Of a stretch of DNA of 64,000 nucleotides, positions 1 to 10,969 are shown one piece after another. This DNA comes from Acanthaster planci. Taxonomy: Eukaryota > Echinodermata > Asteroidea > Valvatida > Acanthasteridae. Each line of letters starts with the position of its first letter. Position 1 is the stretch's first letter. A program made the translations under genes and the position numbers. The stretch covers positions 285,635-349,634 of the forward strand of contig NW_019091566.1 in assembly GCF_001949145.1 (NCBI RefSeq), in the 5' to 3' direction. The notes under the pieces are model-generated. The model was not told where the DNA came from. It saw only the letters and a list, made by a program, of their open reading frames with translations, and made no database searches.

Positions 1-772
1 GGTGACATACCTTCCTCATGTGAATCTCTGAAATGGCCTGGTGTTACCAACTATACCAATTTCTGCTTTGAACAAAGTAGTGTGCGCTCCTGGCTTGCTT
101 ACAATATTGGCGACCAGTTTCATCCATTTACAAAACTGATTAAGCAACCACTTGGACCACGTGTCACCAACTACACTGTTGGAAAATACACAGAGCCCAA
201 AGTCTTGACTGGAGCAATAGGCCAACAAAGAGTAAATGTTCAGTTCTCTTGCACAGAATCAAACTGTGTGAAAACATTCCCCACCGATGAGGTACTGCCG
301 CATCATTTGGCAGCAGGACAGCATATGTTTCATCCCCTCAAGGAATCATGATTGGAGCAGATTACACGTCAGTAGGCTGAAAAGATAGGGGAGATGCAAG
401 CTGGTACCCCTCATTCAGGCAAAGGTGGTGTGACTGTAACTTCAGAAGCAGCTTCGGCCTCGATGTCTCAGGCAATCAATTCTGGTTGGGCTCATAAATT
501 GTCCAAGGTCAGAAAGAGGTTTTCACATGGTTGGTGTAAATACAGAAAAGAAAGAAAACCTAGGGACTGTGTCAAAACGTTTGAAAAGTCAGTTCCAGAA
601 AGATGACTGGCTAACTGCCGTACAGATTGCCAGTTATTTCTCAAGCCTTGCTCTCTTCCACAAATCAGGGACACTGCCAGCCAAGGACTTGTCGGATGTA
701 AATGATAATGCTGTGGAATCGGTTGAAAGACAGCTTCTTGTGGATGCTGTGCAGAAGCAGTGTGGGCTATGA
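1..772 (+). pseudogene. 3' remnant of a C2H2-like zinc-finger protein gene
   Basis: An open frame enters from the left edge and runs to TGA at 349-351. The same frame continues through TAG at 373-375 to TGA at 604-606, and a second frame (527-772) carries the likely C-terminus, so there are two internal stops and one frameshift near 590-606. At about 256-330 a zinc-finger-like signature reads C-x4-C (CTESNC) followed by HHLAAGQH. Downstream are a basic segment (GWAHKLSKVRKRFS) and then WLTAVQIASYFSSLA. This order (finger, basic 'RFS' stretch, 'LTA-QI--FFS' tail) resembles the C-terminal part of a multicopy family of uncharacterised zinc-finger proteins in invertebrate genomes; that match is from memory. 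It could instead be a processed copy of a host gene. Function is unknown and the copy is almost certainly inactive. Confidence 0.5.
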
Positions 773-2945
773 AACAGTATACATTGAGTTTTGTATCATT
801 TAATGATTTGTGTTTGATACATCATCCCCAGAATAATCATTCCCAACTTGTTTCCCATACAAGGCATGGTCTTTTTGAGTTGGGCAAGATTTTGCCTACA
901 TGAATTCGTCCACTTTTTTAGATTGTTGGTTTTTATTGTTTTTAGGTGTTTTTTTCCGTTTTGGTTTAATTTTTTTTAGGGTGTTATGGATGAGGAAGTG
1001 TCTGTATCTTGTATTTTCTTCAAAAGTTTCAAATGACATGGACTCTGTCAGTTATAGAAAACATACATTTACTACATTTGTGTGCACTGATGCAGAACAT
1101 ACAAACTACCTGCTGAAATCTGGTTTTTCCGTTACATTCTGCTTTGCCTCATAAAATGGGTCAAGATTTCACCTGATGTTCATGTCTGTACTTTTTTGAA
1201 TGGAACTGCACACTCACATGCTTTCAATACCGTCTGCATAATATTGATTTTTTTTTGCACAGTAAATTAACAGAGACTGTACGATGAAGAAATGAACATT
1301 ACCACCTATGCATTATTTTATCAATTAAATTAGAGTTATTTGTGTGTATTTGTTTCATTTTCCAAGTAACTGCCGTAGTCTAGAATGGCCCGTGCTTTGC
1401 AGCAAGAAGCTGTACAATGTTTTGACCAACACTACAATGACCTGACAATTTTGTGCCCAACAGCTTGCACTGATACGTGCACATGTATGTACAGCAGTGA
1501 TCTCAAGTAAGTACCCTTTCGAGGGAGGTCATGCGTGTTACGAGCACTGGTACTTGCCCTATCTCGCTCGACATTTGCTCGTTCTTACACCATGGGCGCA
1601 CGAAGAGCGCACAAAGTAGAATAAGACTGCAACAGTGAAAGTACTCCCATTACCCAACTTGAAACACTCACATGTTTTGTCCGTGTAGAATGTCGTTAGT
1701 CTGGCCCACTGATGATGGCTTAAAACCACACACAACACAACCACGGCTTCGATCATAGATCACATTTTATGTTCCGCCGGGACGTTTTCCTCGACCATGG
1801 AATAAAATACCATACGGTTAAACGTACATTGAAAACAAAAACGATCAAAACGAGCTGCATAAACTTGACTTAAGAGAACATAACCACGGTCATCTTCCCC
1901 TCCAAGGTACACGTTTCGGAAAACAAAAGTTGTTCGTTCTACACACACTCCTACACACCCACACAAAAAAATTTTCCGAACGATCTACTGTACAAAAATT
2001 GCCCACACATCATGGATCTACACACACTGCAAACCCTCATGGATCCTGGCACTGCGCCAGGGCTTGCTGCGCCATCAATCATGGGTACCAAAATAGACTT
2101 TGGATCAAGTCGGTCCTGGTTCGATGCAGTCCACCTTTCTTGCAATGTGCACAAGGCCACCAATGATGCATTCACCTCAAGTTTACTGTATCAAGTTTAC
2201 AGTACACTTAAGATTTTATTAAATTTTGAAATTGGACTGAAAAGAGGGTCTGAAAATCTGTCCAACGGAGTCGTAATTTTGTTCTGTCATTGGTAGAGTT
2301 TGGTCAGAAAATTACCTTGGTCATATGAAAATGCACTATTTCTCTATATATAGCGATTTTTTTTAAGTTGGTGCCCTGTAAAAACGAGCAATCAATATCA
2401 AAACTGGTACCAATATTGACTGATAGAAGGCTAAATACACAATATGAGGCTCAAACAAGGCTCCTGTAAGTCCATACTGAAAACTGCTGACAAACATTTT
2501 ATTGATGCTTCCAAAAGACCATGATAATGACTTTCTTTCATCAGAGTTTCATTGTTCAAAGACCTACTCTAATGACCCCATAGCGATGCAAAGATAGCTC
2601 TAATTATGACACAAAGTTAGGGATACCCCTAAGTAAAGGCTTGTCATTGCCTCATACATTTTTCCCCCTCAATTTCGACATCAGATTTAGGACTGGATGC
2701 AAGCTCAAAACCCTGCAAATTTCAATGCTCCTGTGCTTTCCTTTGTAAAACGGCAAGCGTTTAAACTTTTGAAGGCCTTAATCATCAAAATTATTTTTTT
2801 TTTACTAAAAGCATATATTGGGCCATTTTTCCTGAAGATGAAGTCGGATTGACCTAAAATTTTGCACAACCTCAAGGCTACATGTGACCCCCATACATGT
2901 CGAATTTCAGCCAAAACCGTTGACCCCCACCTTATCATGTTCTCC
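773..2945. other. no gene seen
   Basis: AT-rich sequence with short T and A runs and no frame above 100 codons. Open frames at 1,930-2,296 overlap in several phases and have no recognisable motif. Nothing here can be assigned. Confidence 0.5.
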
Positions 2946-2949
2946 GTGG

Positions 2950-3440
2950 TCCTCTTGTAGACACACTCTTAATGCATGTACATGTACCAAAAAGATCACA
3001 CACTTCTTTCATAAGTTGAGACATACATATATATGTAAAATTTATCCTCTGGTCAGATATTGTTTCTTCTGGTATTCCCACACTTGATGAACAACTAGAT
3101 TAATGCATCAGCGATAGTCTTTGCTTCTTGAATTGGGATTGGTATGACCTCTGGGTATCTACACTGTAGTTGCATAGTCACATACCGGTACTACCAAAAC
3201 ATAACGGTTTCCCTGCTTTGACAAAACTACATGTACTTGCCCTAAGGTGTCAATTCCAATGTGCATGAATGGAGTATCTATGATAGGAAGTGAATGCTAC
3301 GTTTTTCTGCTTTCTGACATCTGTCACAAGACTTGCAGTACTCTGCTACATCTGCTAAAACATTTTCCCAAAAGAACTTTTGCAGTATACAGGTACGTTA
3401 CTGAGTTATGTCTATTCCTAGATGCCTAACCATCGGTATG
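2950..3440 (-). pseudogene. Gypsy-type integrase remnant
   Basis: On the minus strand, pieces of frame read IPKKYRAEI-like text, then a histidine-containing 'VRHLGI' stretch, then YCKSCDRCQKAEKR (about 3,345-3,300). That arrangement is the HHCC zinc-binding domain at the N-terminus of retroviral-type integrases. Shortly after, near 3,100-3,060, text resembling the 'WGIPE--LTDQG' surroundings of the second catalytic aspartate appears as HQVWEYQKKQYL, with the acidic residue itself lost. Several stops and frame changes make this non-functional. Assignment rests on the C-x2-C spacing and domain order; the subfamily is not determined. Confidence 0.6.
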
Positions 3441-3819
3441 TTGTGGGGTACTTGTAATATCTCTGCCCTATACTGCTTCGGTATTATGATCTAGAACTTT
3501 GTTTCAAACTTGTTGTTAGCTTGTTTAGGAGTCCACTGCCTATACAAAAATCCCATCTCTCACAAAGTAGCACACTTTCCCTGTGGCAATATCCTTCTTG
3601 GGTATTGCTCTATCCCATATCCCCACCAGAGTTTCATCATTCTTCTGATTCTTACAAAGTACAATTACTCTTTACTTCTATCTGAATGTCTCCTAAGTTG
3701 CTTTCATCATATTTTTCAGTCCCTATGAACTTGTCTGACTTTACTGTCTCTTTGTTATTTTGGATTTCATCTGACTTGGTTTCCTCTTTGTTTTCATTGT
3801 CGCTCAGTATTTTAAAGGG

Positions 3820-4095
3820 GATGGGCTATGTAGGGTTAAATTGACGTTATATGATAGTTTTCAACCGTCTTATATACACTACCTTGGATGAACCCCTCTT
3901 TTATGTCATTAAATCAGCAAAAATTGGCGATTTGTGTGGGCTTTTTTCAGTCTCCACCTGAGTTCTTCGCAAAAACTTATCGAAATCGGTTGGTGAGGCC
4001 AGCAGACAAATCTTAGCAAAAATGTGACGTCATTGGATGGACTCAACTTTCCAGACAAGAATGCATAGTTCCGGCAAGACAGAGTTGTCGCTTAG
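3820..4095. other. possible short insertion in the Gypsy remnant
   Basis: Between the protease-like and linker parts, this block starts around AAAGGGGATGGGCTATG and shows no retroelement-like frame on either strand. It could be a MITE-sized insertion or simply decayed element sequence. No target duplication was identified. Confidence 0.25.
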
Positions 4096-4109
4096 GCGAG
4101 ATCATCGGG

Positions 4110-4490
4110 TACGTCACATACCTCATTACCTAAGACAGCATCTACTGGTAATCTTTGGGCCACTGCCACCTTAATCCACCCAGTTTCATATTTACCTTCT
4201 ATATACATGTACAAGCAAATAGGATACTTCTTGGTACTCTGGTCACATCCATCAACTTAACTGTTTTATATCCTTCATCGTGCTTCCCTCAGGGGCAAAT
4301 TTTTTGTTAACCATCATCTGTGTACAATCTGTGTATCTCAGTGGCTGGCTCACTGTTAATCATGCCTCTGCATTCATATTTGCTCAACAGTGCAGTATCT
4401 ACACAGACCATTACTTTCTTGGGTTCTGTATTTGACTGCTCTTTCATGCTAGTGTCATTGGCTCTCTTCTATGGACAATACAAGTTTGTT
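4110..4490 (-). pseudogene. retropepsin-like protease remnant of the Gypsy element
   Basis: Minus-strand frame fragments include a 'GGLRWQW/KVAVAQRLPVDAVLGNEV' type stretch, visible in two frames, at about 4,190-4,115. Family knowledge: in Gypsy/SCAN-type elements the aspartic protease region ends with a 'LP-DVLLG-D' motif just like this. The catalytic D-T/S-G could not be located, so only the C-terminal half is supported. It lies between gag and integrase, as expected for a protease. Confidence 0.45.
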
Positions 4491-4724
4491 TTTTTTTTAC
4501 AGCGTCTTTATTCAGATTACCCGTAAATGGTTATCAGTGTCATTTAAAGATACTGCAGGGGAGCTCATTAGGAAGCAAAGCTTTTTAGTATGAGCCAAAA
4601 ACGTTACCGCAAATGGTAAATACAAATACATGTACACATATAAAAAAGGCATCGAATACTTTGTTACATATAAATGCAAGCAACAAAAAGCACTACAGAT
4701 CAGCAGCCTTATCAATTCCATGAC

Positions 4725-5205
4725 CTACAGTGTATGTCCCATTTTCTTGCACTCAAAACATTTACTGGTATAGGCCTTCTCTTGATCCTGTTTATTCATC
4801 GGTTTTTGAGAACCTGAATTTGAAATGGAATAATTTCCAGTTGATGACTTTGCATAGTTCTTGTCATATTTGGACTCCTTGTGTCCATTAGGATGATTAC
4901 TTGTTGGCTTGCCACCCCTATCTCCAGGTTTTGGCCTTTGCCGATCCCCCTGGGTCATTACACCTTTCCTAACTGTGACATAGTCATTAGCAAGCTCAGC
5001 CATTCGATCAATACTGTCCGGATTCTTTTCTCTTAGCCAAACAACTAAATCCCTTAGCATTTGGTTGTAGGCCTATTCTAATACCATAACCTTCTTCATA
5101 TCCAACAAATCATCCACTCTACATGTATCTGCATTTATCCGTCTTATAAGCATCTGATCTATCCTTACTATCCATTCTCTGTAGGACTCATTGTTTCCTG
5201 CTATG
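4725..5205 (-). pseudogene. Gag fragment with SCAN-like region and zinc knuckle
   Basis: Gag proteins of Gypsy-like elements package element RNA. From 5,205 downward the frame reads SYREWIVRIDQMLIRR, is stopped once by TAG just before AYNQMLRD at about 5,070, then stays open from 5,060 to 4,725. The segment RDLVVWLREKNPDSIDRMAE followed by LANDYV matches the helical SCAN-like dimerisation region of invertebrate Gypsy gags. A Gly/Lys/Asn-rich linker follows, then CFECKKMGH, the first C-x2-C-x4-H of a CCHC knuckle; the final Cys is lost after the stop. One internal stop and a truncated knuckle mark it as inactive. Confidence 0.65.
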
Positions 5206-5229
5206 AATTAATGACCAATTCCATTGACC

Positions 5230-6000
5230 AATCAGAATAAAACTAAATGATGTACGTATGATGTGCCTTACACGTGCATATCGACTGCCCCTGTTCAGCG
5301 AGGTACATGGAAAGCGGCATGGAAAGCGACGTACACATCGTTCCACAATTGCTCACATTCGACAGGAACACTGCGCCGTGCCACCCAAATGTATGCCATG
5401 CACGCATATACATGTACAGGGCGTACGTGCACCATGTGTATCGTACACTCATCCTGGCCTACCGCTCACCGGCGGCTCGGCCTGCTCTATCCATGCACAC
5501 TGCATGATCACAAGCGCATCACAGGCGACACCCGTTGGCCTATCCAATGACTTAATAACAGCGCATGCCCAAGCCAAGCATTTTAATGTACCATGCAATA
5601 ATGTTAGTCTAGAACACGTGCTCATCAACATGTACGTGCAATGACAGTATATCAAGAGCGCCACGTTTTACATTCACAAAGGACAATTGTATGGTCGTGG
5701 CAGTATTTTAACTAACACTGCAATGTAGTGTTTGCAGATTAGTGCAACGTGCGGCACGCGATCCAAACTGTACATACATGACGTCGGTCGATCAGGACTA
5801 CCCTGATTAATTCTCACGTATGTTTTTGTGTGCAAAATGACTGGCCTAGCCAGTTTTTGTGGTACACAAAATGTTGACGAAAAAACGGCTGCAGTCATAA
5901 CAGGCCGTAGCCTTTTGACACGCAGTTGCTGGTTCAGCACTTATCACAGACATGTACAGGTATAATGCGTATCCTACTTTTTCTTATACTTGAATGAATA
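5230..6000. other. no gene seen
   Basis: This stretch is less AT-rich than its surroundings, with many GTAC/ACGT-type words. Three overlapping open frames at 5,258-5,644 are shadows of one another and contain no motif. Nothing is assigned. Confidence 0.5.
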
Positions 6001-6036
6001 TTGATTTTCTTCTGGTAAACGCAACACCTTCCGAGA

Positions 6037-6640
6037 TCAGGACAAGGCCAACTTTGACTCAGTTCTCCGTCGCCTAGATTTGGCTTCTCGCTTTGGCCTC
6101 CGATGTTCAGCCTTCCTCCTCCATCTCTTAGAATATATTGCCCAGGCTTGTGAGGAGGACTCTCCGGTCTCAACAGATTTCGCAGCCGTTGCCTTACGAG
6201 GGCTTGACGAGGGACTTGATTTTGTCTTTGAACAGGTCACTCGTATTTTGCTTCTGGCCACTTTCAGCTGCAGAGCCAACGCAGTGGACGCCATGCACAT
6301 CCCTTACGAGTCTGTCAAGAACAAATTGCTTGATCCATGCACATCCCTTACGAGTCAGTCAAGAACAAACTGCTTGATCTGCCGCTTCTCGGAGACAACT
6401 TGTTTTCCGGGAAATTTACTGAGGTCCTTGTGTCGGAGGTGAAGCATATGGAGATCGTTAAGAAAATTTTACTCTGTCCGCCCCCATCTTTAGGTCGCTC
6501 CTTTAATTGTCCACTCTGGTCAGTTACTCTGCCATCAGACTCCCGTCGAGCTCCACCCCGACCGCTCCTAGGAGACTCCAGCCACGTCTCGCTGGTCGCC
6601 GGTTCACGCACCACGTGTCCCGGGGGGCAGCACAGGTGAC
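6037..6640 (+). pseudogene. DIRS-like Gag region
   Basis: Two frames together give a helical, leucine-rich protein segment (6,080-6,442, then 6,337-6,639). The text LPLLGDNLFSGKFTE at about 6,377-6,421 resembles the 'LPL-G-LFG' motif near the end of DIRS Gag proteins. The frame switch is explained by a 44-bp tandem duplication (6,291-6,378), since 44 is not a multiple of three. The product would form the nucleoprotein particle in an active element; this copy is broken. Confidence 0.55.
6291..6378 (+). repeat. 44-bp tandem duplication
   Basis: CCATGCACATCCCTTACGAG starts at 6,291 and again at 6,335. The two 44-bp units differ at only a few bases (TCTGTC/TCAGTC, AAATTG/AAACTG). The duplication shifts the Gag reading frame. 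Confidence 0.9.
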
Positions 6641-6799
6641 TACTCCCCTTCGCCTTCGGCGGCTGTTGATCCCAAACCCGTCGGCACCCATCTGGGTAAT
6701 TTCATCGGGTTCTGGTGGGAAATCACCACGGACAGCTGGGTCCATTTCCCACAATTGCCCACGGCTAAGTCAGCTATCCACCAGCTTCCTCTTGCCTTC

Positions 6800-7370
6800 C
6801 TCTTGCTTTTTTTCTGACACCCAAGAAGGAACTCGGAAAGCCGATAATCAATTTGAAACCACTCAACAAATTCATCAAGCCAAAGCAGTTTCGAATGGAG
6901 ACCCTGGACATAGTCCTGCGCTCCCTACCAGTCCCATGTTGGGCCGCCTCCATAGATCTACGGGACGCGTATCTTCATATCCCGACACACAAGCAGGACC
7001 GCAAGTTCCTTTGCTTCAAATACTGTGGCCACACCTACCAGTTTCATGCTCTTCCATTTGGCCTCTCCACTTCGCCAAGGGTCTTCACCCGAGTTGCCAA
7101 GACTGTCGCCACCCATCTGCGACAGCGCGGCGTTGTCATCTTTCAATACCTGGACGACTGGTTAATCATCAGCCGCTCTCTCAACAAGGCCAAAGCCTGC
7201 ACTTCCCTCACCCTCGACGTCACAACACGCCTGGGGTTCCTCATTAAGTACGACAAGTCGGCCTCCATCCATCACAGAGGCCGGCCTATCTTGGAGCAAT
7301 CCTCGACCTCCGCAAAGGCATTGCAGCTCCAACGCCAGAGCGCATCCACAACCTGCGTTAATGCGTCTTC
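6800..7370 (+). pseudogene. DIRS-like reverse transcriptase
   Basis: The frame at 6,853-7,404 contains the RT core: KPLNKFIKPKQFRMETLD, then the first catalytic aspartate in ASIDLRDAYLHIP, then HALPFGLSTSPRVFT, then YLDDWL at 7,147-7,164 with the paired catalytic aspartates, then a 'TRLGFLI' thumb-side segment. This motif series is typical of DIRS-type RT, which copies element RNA into DNA. Upstream text in another frame around 6,800-6,850 (DTQEGTRK) corresponds to the 'KK-G-R-I-NLK' approach, so a frameshift separates it from the core. The downstream end falls out of frame near 7,300. Confidence 0.8.
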
Positions 7371-7399
7371 CAGTTCCTACAGTCCGGGGCTCCTCCAGC

Positions 7400-7990
7400 A
7401 TTAGCCTTGCTCCGTGTTCTTGGCTTAATGGCCAGTCTGGTCACTTTTGTCTCATGGTGTTGACTACGGATGCAGCCACTTCAACTACATCTCCTATCTT
7501 GGTACCTCACAAGAGCAACCCAATCACAATACCGGTTCCTCTTCCGTCGGATATTCGCAATCACCTATAGTGGTGAACCATCACTGAGAACCTATTGGTC
7601 GGCCTTCCCTTCACTCCTCCTGGTCTGGAAGTGACTGTGACAACAGATGTGTCGCTATTACGATAGAGAGCATCAACATTTTGGAACTCAATGCTCTTTG
7701 CCACATCTGGCAGCATCTAGTTGGCCGCTTGGTGTGAATCCAGAACGACAACTCCACAGCAGTGGCGTACATCAACCACCAAGGCGGCACTTGGTCCCCT
7801 CAGTTCTGCGTCCTTGCATGGCAGCTCTTCATGTGGGCGAGTGATCAAGGGATCACCCTCCAAGCTGTCCACATTGCTGGAACAAGCAACAGCATAGCAG
7901 ATGCACTCCTGGGGCACCGTCAGCCCGACGGAGTAAAGTCTCCTTCCGAGAGTGGTCAGCCAGATTTTTGCGGAGATCAAGTGTCCTCAT
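7400..7990 (+). pseudogene. DIRS-like RNase H
   Basis: Broken frames continue from the RT. ILELNAL (about 7,680) is the usual RNase H segment holding the catalytic glutamate. NDNSTAVAYINHQGG (about 7,746-7,790) holds the catalytic aspartate. HIAGTSNSIADALLGH (about 7,870-7,918) contains the H...D end of the domain. It would degrade the RNA strand during reverse transcription. A stop separates LVGRLV from the aspartate motif, and the first catalytic aspartate lies in a shifted frame near 7,630 (VTTDVS). Confidence 0.7.
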
Positions 7991-8049
7991 GTCGACCTCT
8001 TCGCATGTACTGACAATGCCACCTTCTGACATTCTACTCCAGGTTCCCT

Positions 8050-9330
8050 CACCCGCAGGCGTTTGTGACAGACGCACTACAGGTCAACTGGTAGGGCCTA
8101 CTAGCGTACGCCTTTCCTCCAATCTCCCTCATCCCACAGGTCCTGTCCAAGATAGAACGGGAGCCATATCGCATCCTTCTCATCGCCCCAATCTGACCTC
8201 GCCAACCGTGGCTTCCAAGGCTGATAATACTATTGGTACGGCAACAGCTGGTCCTTCCTGCCAGGGAAGACATCCTTCGTCAACGCAGATCGAGGATCCT
8301 CCACCCCGCGCCGGTGAGTCTTCACTTGACATACTGGACATTGTCCAACAATCCTTTAGGGCGTAGGGCCTTTCTGCAGATGCTGCGTCCATGGCGGCCT
8401 GGGGTCGATGACTGTCCACCCGCAAAATTTACATCAGTCGACTACAACATTTTAATAGATGGTGTGATGACCATGATGTTTCTCCAACTGAAGCTCCTGT
8501 GAGCTTCATTGCAGACTTCGTCATTCACCTGTTCCACTGCTACCATCCGCAACTACCTGTCGGCCTTGGCGGCTGTTCACTCGGGCTTCAGCGATGGATC
8601 GCCTGTCTCTGACAACACTGCTATCTACCATTTCCTTCGAGGAATGTTTGTCGAGCATCCCCACGTCAAACGCCTGGTTTTATCCTGGGATCTCGGAACC
8701 GTTCTACGCTTCCTTGCCAGTCCTCCCGTCGAACCATTGTCCAACACACCTGATCTCCATCTAAGCATCAAACTGGTGTTTCTCGTGGTTCGAGATGTGG
8801 TAGCGAACTACATGCTGTATCGATTGCCAATGGTCACATCTGTTGGGAGCTGCATGGGGTTCACCTTATCCTGACCATTGGGTTTCTAACAAAAGATATA
8901 TTTGTCCCCAGCATAGCCTCACTTTTGGGAGACGACTCTGACAAGGGATGGTGTCCGGTACGGACTCTCAAGTGGTATCTTGCCAGGACCAAGCATTGCA
9001 GAGAATCTAATTAACAGCTCTTCAAGACATCAACAAAACTCTTTCACCCGGCACCAAAGGACACTCTTGCCCGATGGATGGTTTCAGCCATCATCTTCGC
9101 GAACTGAGACTGGCCGACACAACCTCATGAGGCGACCTGATCCCACATCGGGGCCCACGTTGTTTGGGCCGCCTCTGCATCCTGGTCCTACGTCAGGGGA
9201 GTTCCTTTTACTGAAATCTGCCGGGTAGCTTATTGGAAATCTCCCTCCACCTTCACCGAGTGCTACCTGAAGGACACTCTGCAGAATGAAACAGCCCATA
9301 GCACAGCAACCCTGAGTTCGATGGTCGAGA
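8050..9330 (+). pseudogene. DIRS-like tyrosine recombinase remnant
   Basis: After a spacer resembling the DIRS linker (FVTDALQVNW at about 8,063), the frame at 8,509-8,874 reads RNYLSALAAVHSGF and later LSWDLGTVLRFLASPPVEPL. This is the characteristic transition from the N-terminal domain to the catalytic domain of DIRS YRs. The next segment should carry the first catalytic Arg in an 'S--RRSEL' context, but the text is corrupted (about 8,785-8,810). A C-terminal fragment lies at about 8,980-9,230. The catalytic Tyr was not located. Such enzymes integrate circular element DNA without target duplication. Confidence 0.6.
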
Positions 9331-9529
9331 CAGTGTCCAATGCCGTTCCGGGACGGACAGCGGATACTTTGACTTAAGGAGTTTCTCCTGTTAAGTGCTC
9401 ACCCTGGTGGCGCCCACCTAATGCTTCCGCTAGTAATTACACTCCCGTCACCAACCCGCCTCCATGGTACGGTGCCACTCTGCATATGTAGGCTGGGCAG
9501 GGTATGTGAATGCAGGAGACTCCTCCCCC

Positions 9530-9796
9530 ATGTGGTGTGGGTCGGGTCTCCCAGTGATACTTACCCCTGTCCAGCTGCTCCCGCCTTTCCTTCCCCACTT
9601 CCGCTCCGGTGATATTCATCGCTTTGAAAAGAAGGACGAACATGGTGGCGGGATCGCAATGCATTGTGGAGGGTCAAGGGGCAGTATGTATAATGAAGTC
9701 TTTCAGCAAATTGTAACAGACACATGGGAAATTTGCATATGTAGGCTGGGCAGGGGTAAGTATCACAAGGAGACCTGACCCACACCACGTGGGGAA
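9530..9796. repeat. short inverted pair around a GC-rich spacer
   Basis: CCCATGTGGTGTGGGTCGGG with following TCTCCCAGTGATACTTACCCC (9,528-9,570) is repeated in inverted orientation at about 9,755-9,796 (GGGGTAAGTATCAC...GACCCACACCACGTGGG). GCATATGTAGGCTGGGCAGG also occurs twice in direct orientation (about 9,482 and 9,735). Confidence 0.7.
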
Positions 9797-9869
9797 GGAT
9801 TTTACTTTGGCACTGGCCACAAACAGAATGTTGCAGGAGGCCGTGGTTGATTTTGTATGGAGTTAACAA

Positions 9870-10190
9870 CATTTAACGTAATATTGAAATATTCAAAATT
9901 TAATAATATATCACTTGATGACGTCATCATGATGTCATTATTGTAGTATTATCTTTGTGTCGAATTCTTTCCTTGGTGTAACTTTGATAACATTTGAATA
10001 TTGCTGAACAACCAAACTTTTGCCTTAAAAACTTGTACGAAGTCAATGGGCTGAAATAAGTATTGAAAAATCAATAATAAATCACTTGATAACGTCATCG
10101 TGACGTCATTGTTCTAGGACCATCTTTGGATAAGGGTCCTTCATTGGTTCCATTTTGATGAAGATCCAAAATCGCAAAAGCAAAAGGAAA
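9870..10190. repeat. CRE-palindrome repeat, type A, two units
   Basis: Two units about 164 bp apart, each containing AATAATA/TAAATCACTTGATGACGTCATCATGA-like text (near 9,914 and 10,081), flanked by 'AACTTTGATGA...TTGC', 'AAACTTGTACGAAGTCAATG' and 'GGCTGAAATAAGTATTGAAA'. Confidence 0.85.
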
Positions 10191-10469
10191 ACGAAGCAAG
10201 ACTAGATCTGCAGATTGTCCAAGGAAAATGCAAGTGGCTTTTTTTGCATTTATATATTTCAAAAGGTTATACTTCGATCTGTTTATGAGTACAATTGGAA
10301 TTTGATTTGAACGATACTTCTGTAGTTGTTACTAATTGGCAACAACATGTAACTATTCTTTTTTGTATATCGTCAGTTCTAAATGTTACTTTATTTTTTG
10401 TTTTAAGATGTATTATTGATTTTCATAGTCATATGCAAAGTTTCAAAACGATGTGACATTTACTTCAGG

Positions 10470-10910
10470 AGATATAGGGCTGTAAAGAGTGCACCAGTAA
10501 TATCATGTGACTTGTCTCCTGCTGAGGTCATCATCACATCAGGTCAAGCACTCTCCTAAGATATTTGCAAGGGTTTGAACCCAATAAAACATGTACGTCA
10601 TGAAATATAGCGCTTTAAAGAGTGCACCCTCAATGTCACGTTGCACCCTTAATGTCACATGACATGATTGTCTCATGAACGTCATCATCACATGACGTTA
10701 ATTCTCCCTGAACAACACTTCCCTCCCTGAATACCTATCAAGATTCAACCCAATTGAACGTGGACTTAAGGAGATATAGGATTCACCTTTAATGTCACGT
10801 GACTTGTCTGCTGATGACATTGTCATCACATGAGGTCTATTTTCGTGAATGAACCTTTCTTTCCTAACTGTTTGCAAGGTTTCAAGCCAATCGGACATGT
10901 GTAATACAAA
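10470..10910. repeat. E-box/CRE repeat, type B, three units
   Basis: Units begin near 10,478, 10,603 and 10,771 with GGAGATATAGGGCTGTAAAG-like text, continue with 'GTCACGTGACTTGTCT', then 'TGATGACATTGTCATCACAT' and a C/T-rich segment ending near GGTTTCAAGCCAATCGGACA. Confidence 0.8.
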
Positions 10911-10969
10911 ATACAATACAAAATGTTATTGTTATCGTGGAAAGAGTGCGAATGAGATATTAAAAACAT

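Larger units (their letters stand above)
2950..5205 (-). mobile_element. decayed Gypsy-like LTR retroelement remnant
   Basis: Read on the minus strand, the order is a SCAN-like gag with zinc knuckle (5,205-4,725), a retropepsin-like segment (about 4,490-4,110), a charged linker (about 3,815-3,450), then an integrase zinc-binding domain and start of the catalytic core (about 3,440-2,950). All frames are broken by stops and shifts. No reverse transcriptase motif (YxDD) was found between protease and integrase or downstream, and no LTRs were recognised. The missing RT may be a deletion, or a relic of an element with integrase upstream of RT (Gmr1-type order). Confidence 0.65.
6010..9400 (+). mobile_element. 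decayed DIRS-like tyrosine-recombinase retrotransposon (copy 1)
   Basis: In order on the plus strand: a Gag-like region (6,037-6,640), a reverse transcriptase with YLDDWL (7,147-7,164), RNase H (about 7,620-7,990), and a tyrosine recombinase-type region (about 8,050-9,330). The order RT-RNase H-YR in one direction without a DDE integrase defines DIRS-like elements. GC content and codon texture differ sharply from the AT-rich flanks. Many frameshifts and stops interrupt every domain. Split or inverted terminal repeats were not found. Confidence 0.85.

Noticed and set aside
5258-5644. Three overlapping open frames
   Set aside because: They are shadows of one another in a patch with few TA-containing stops, with no motif or splice site support.
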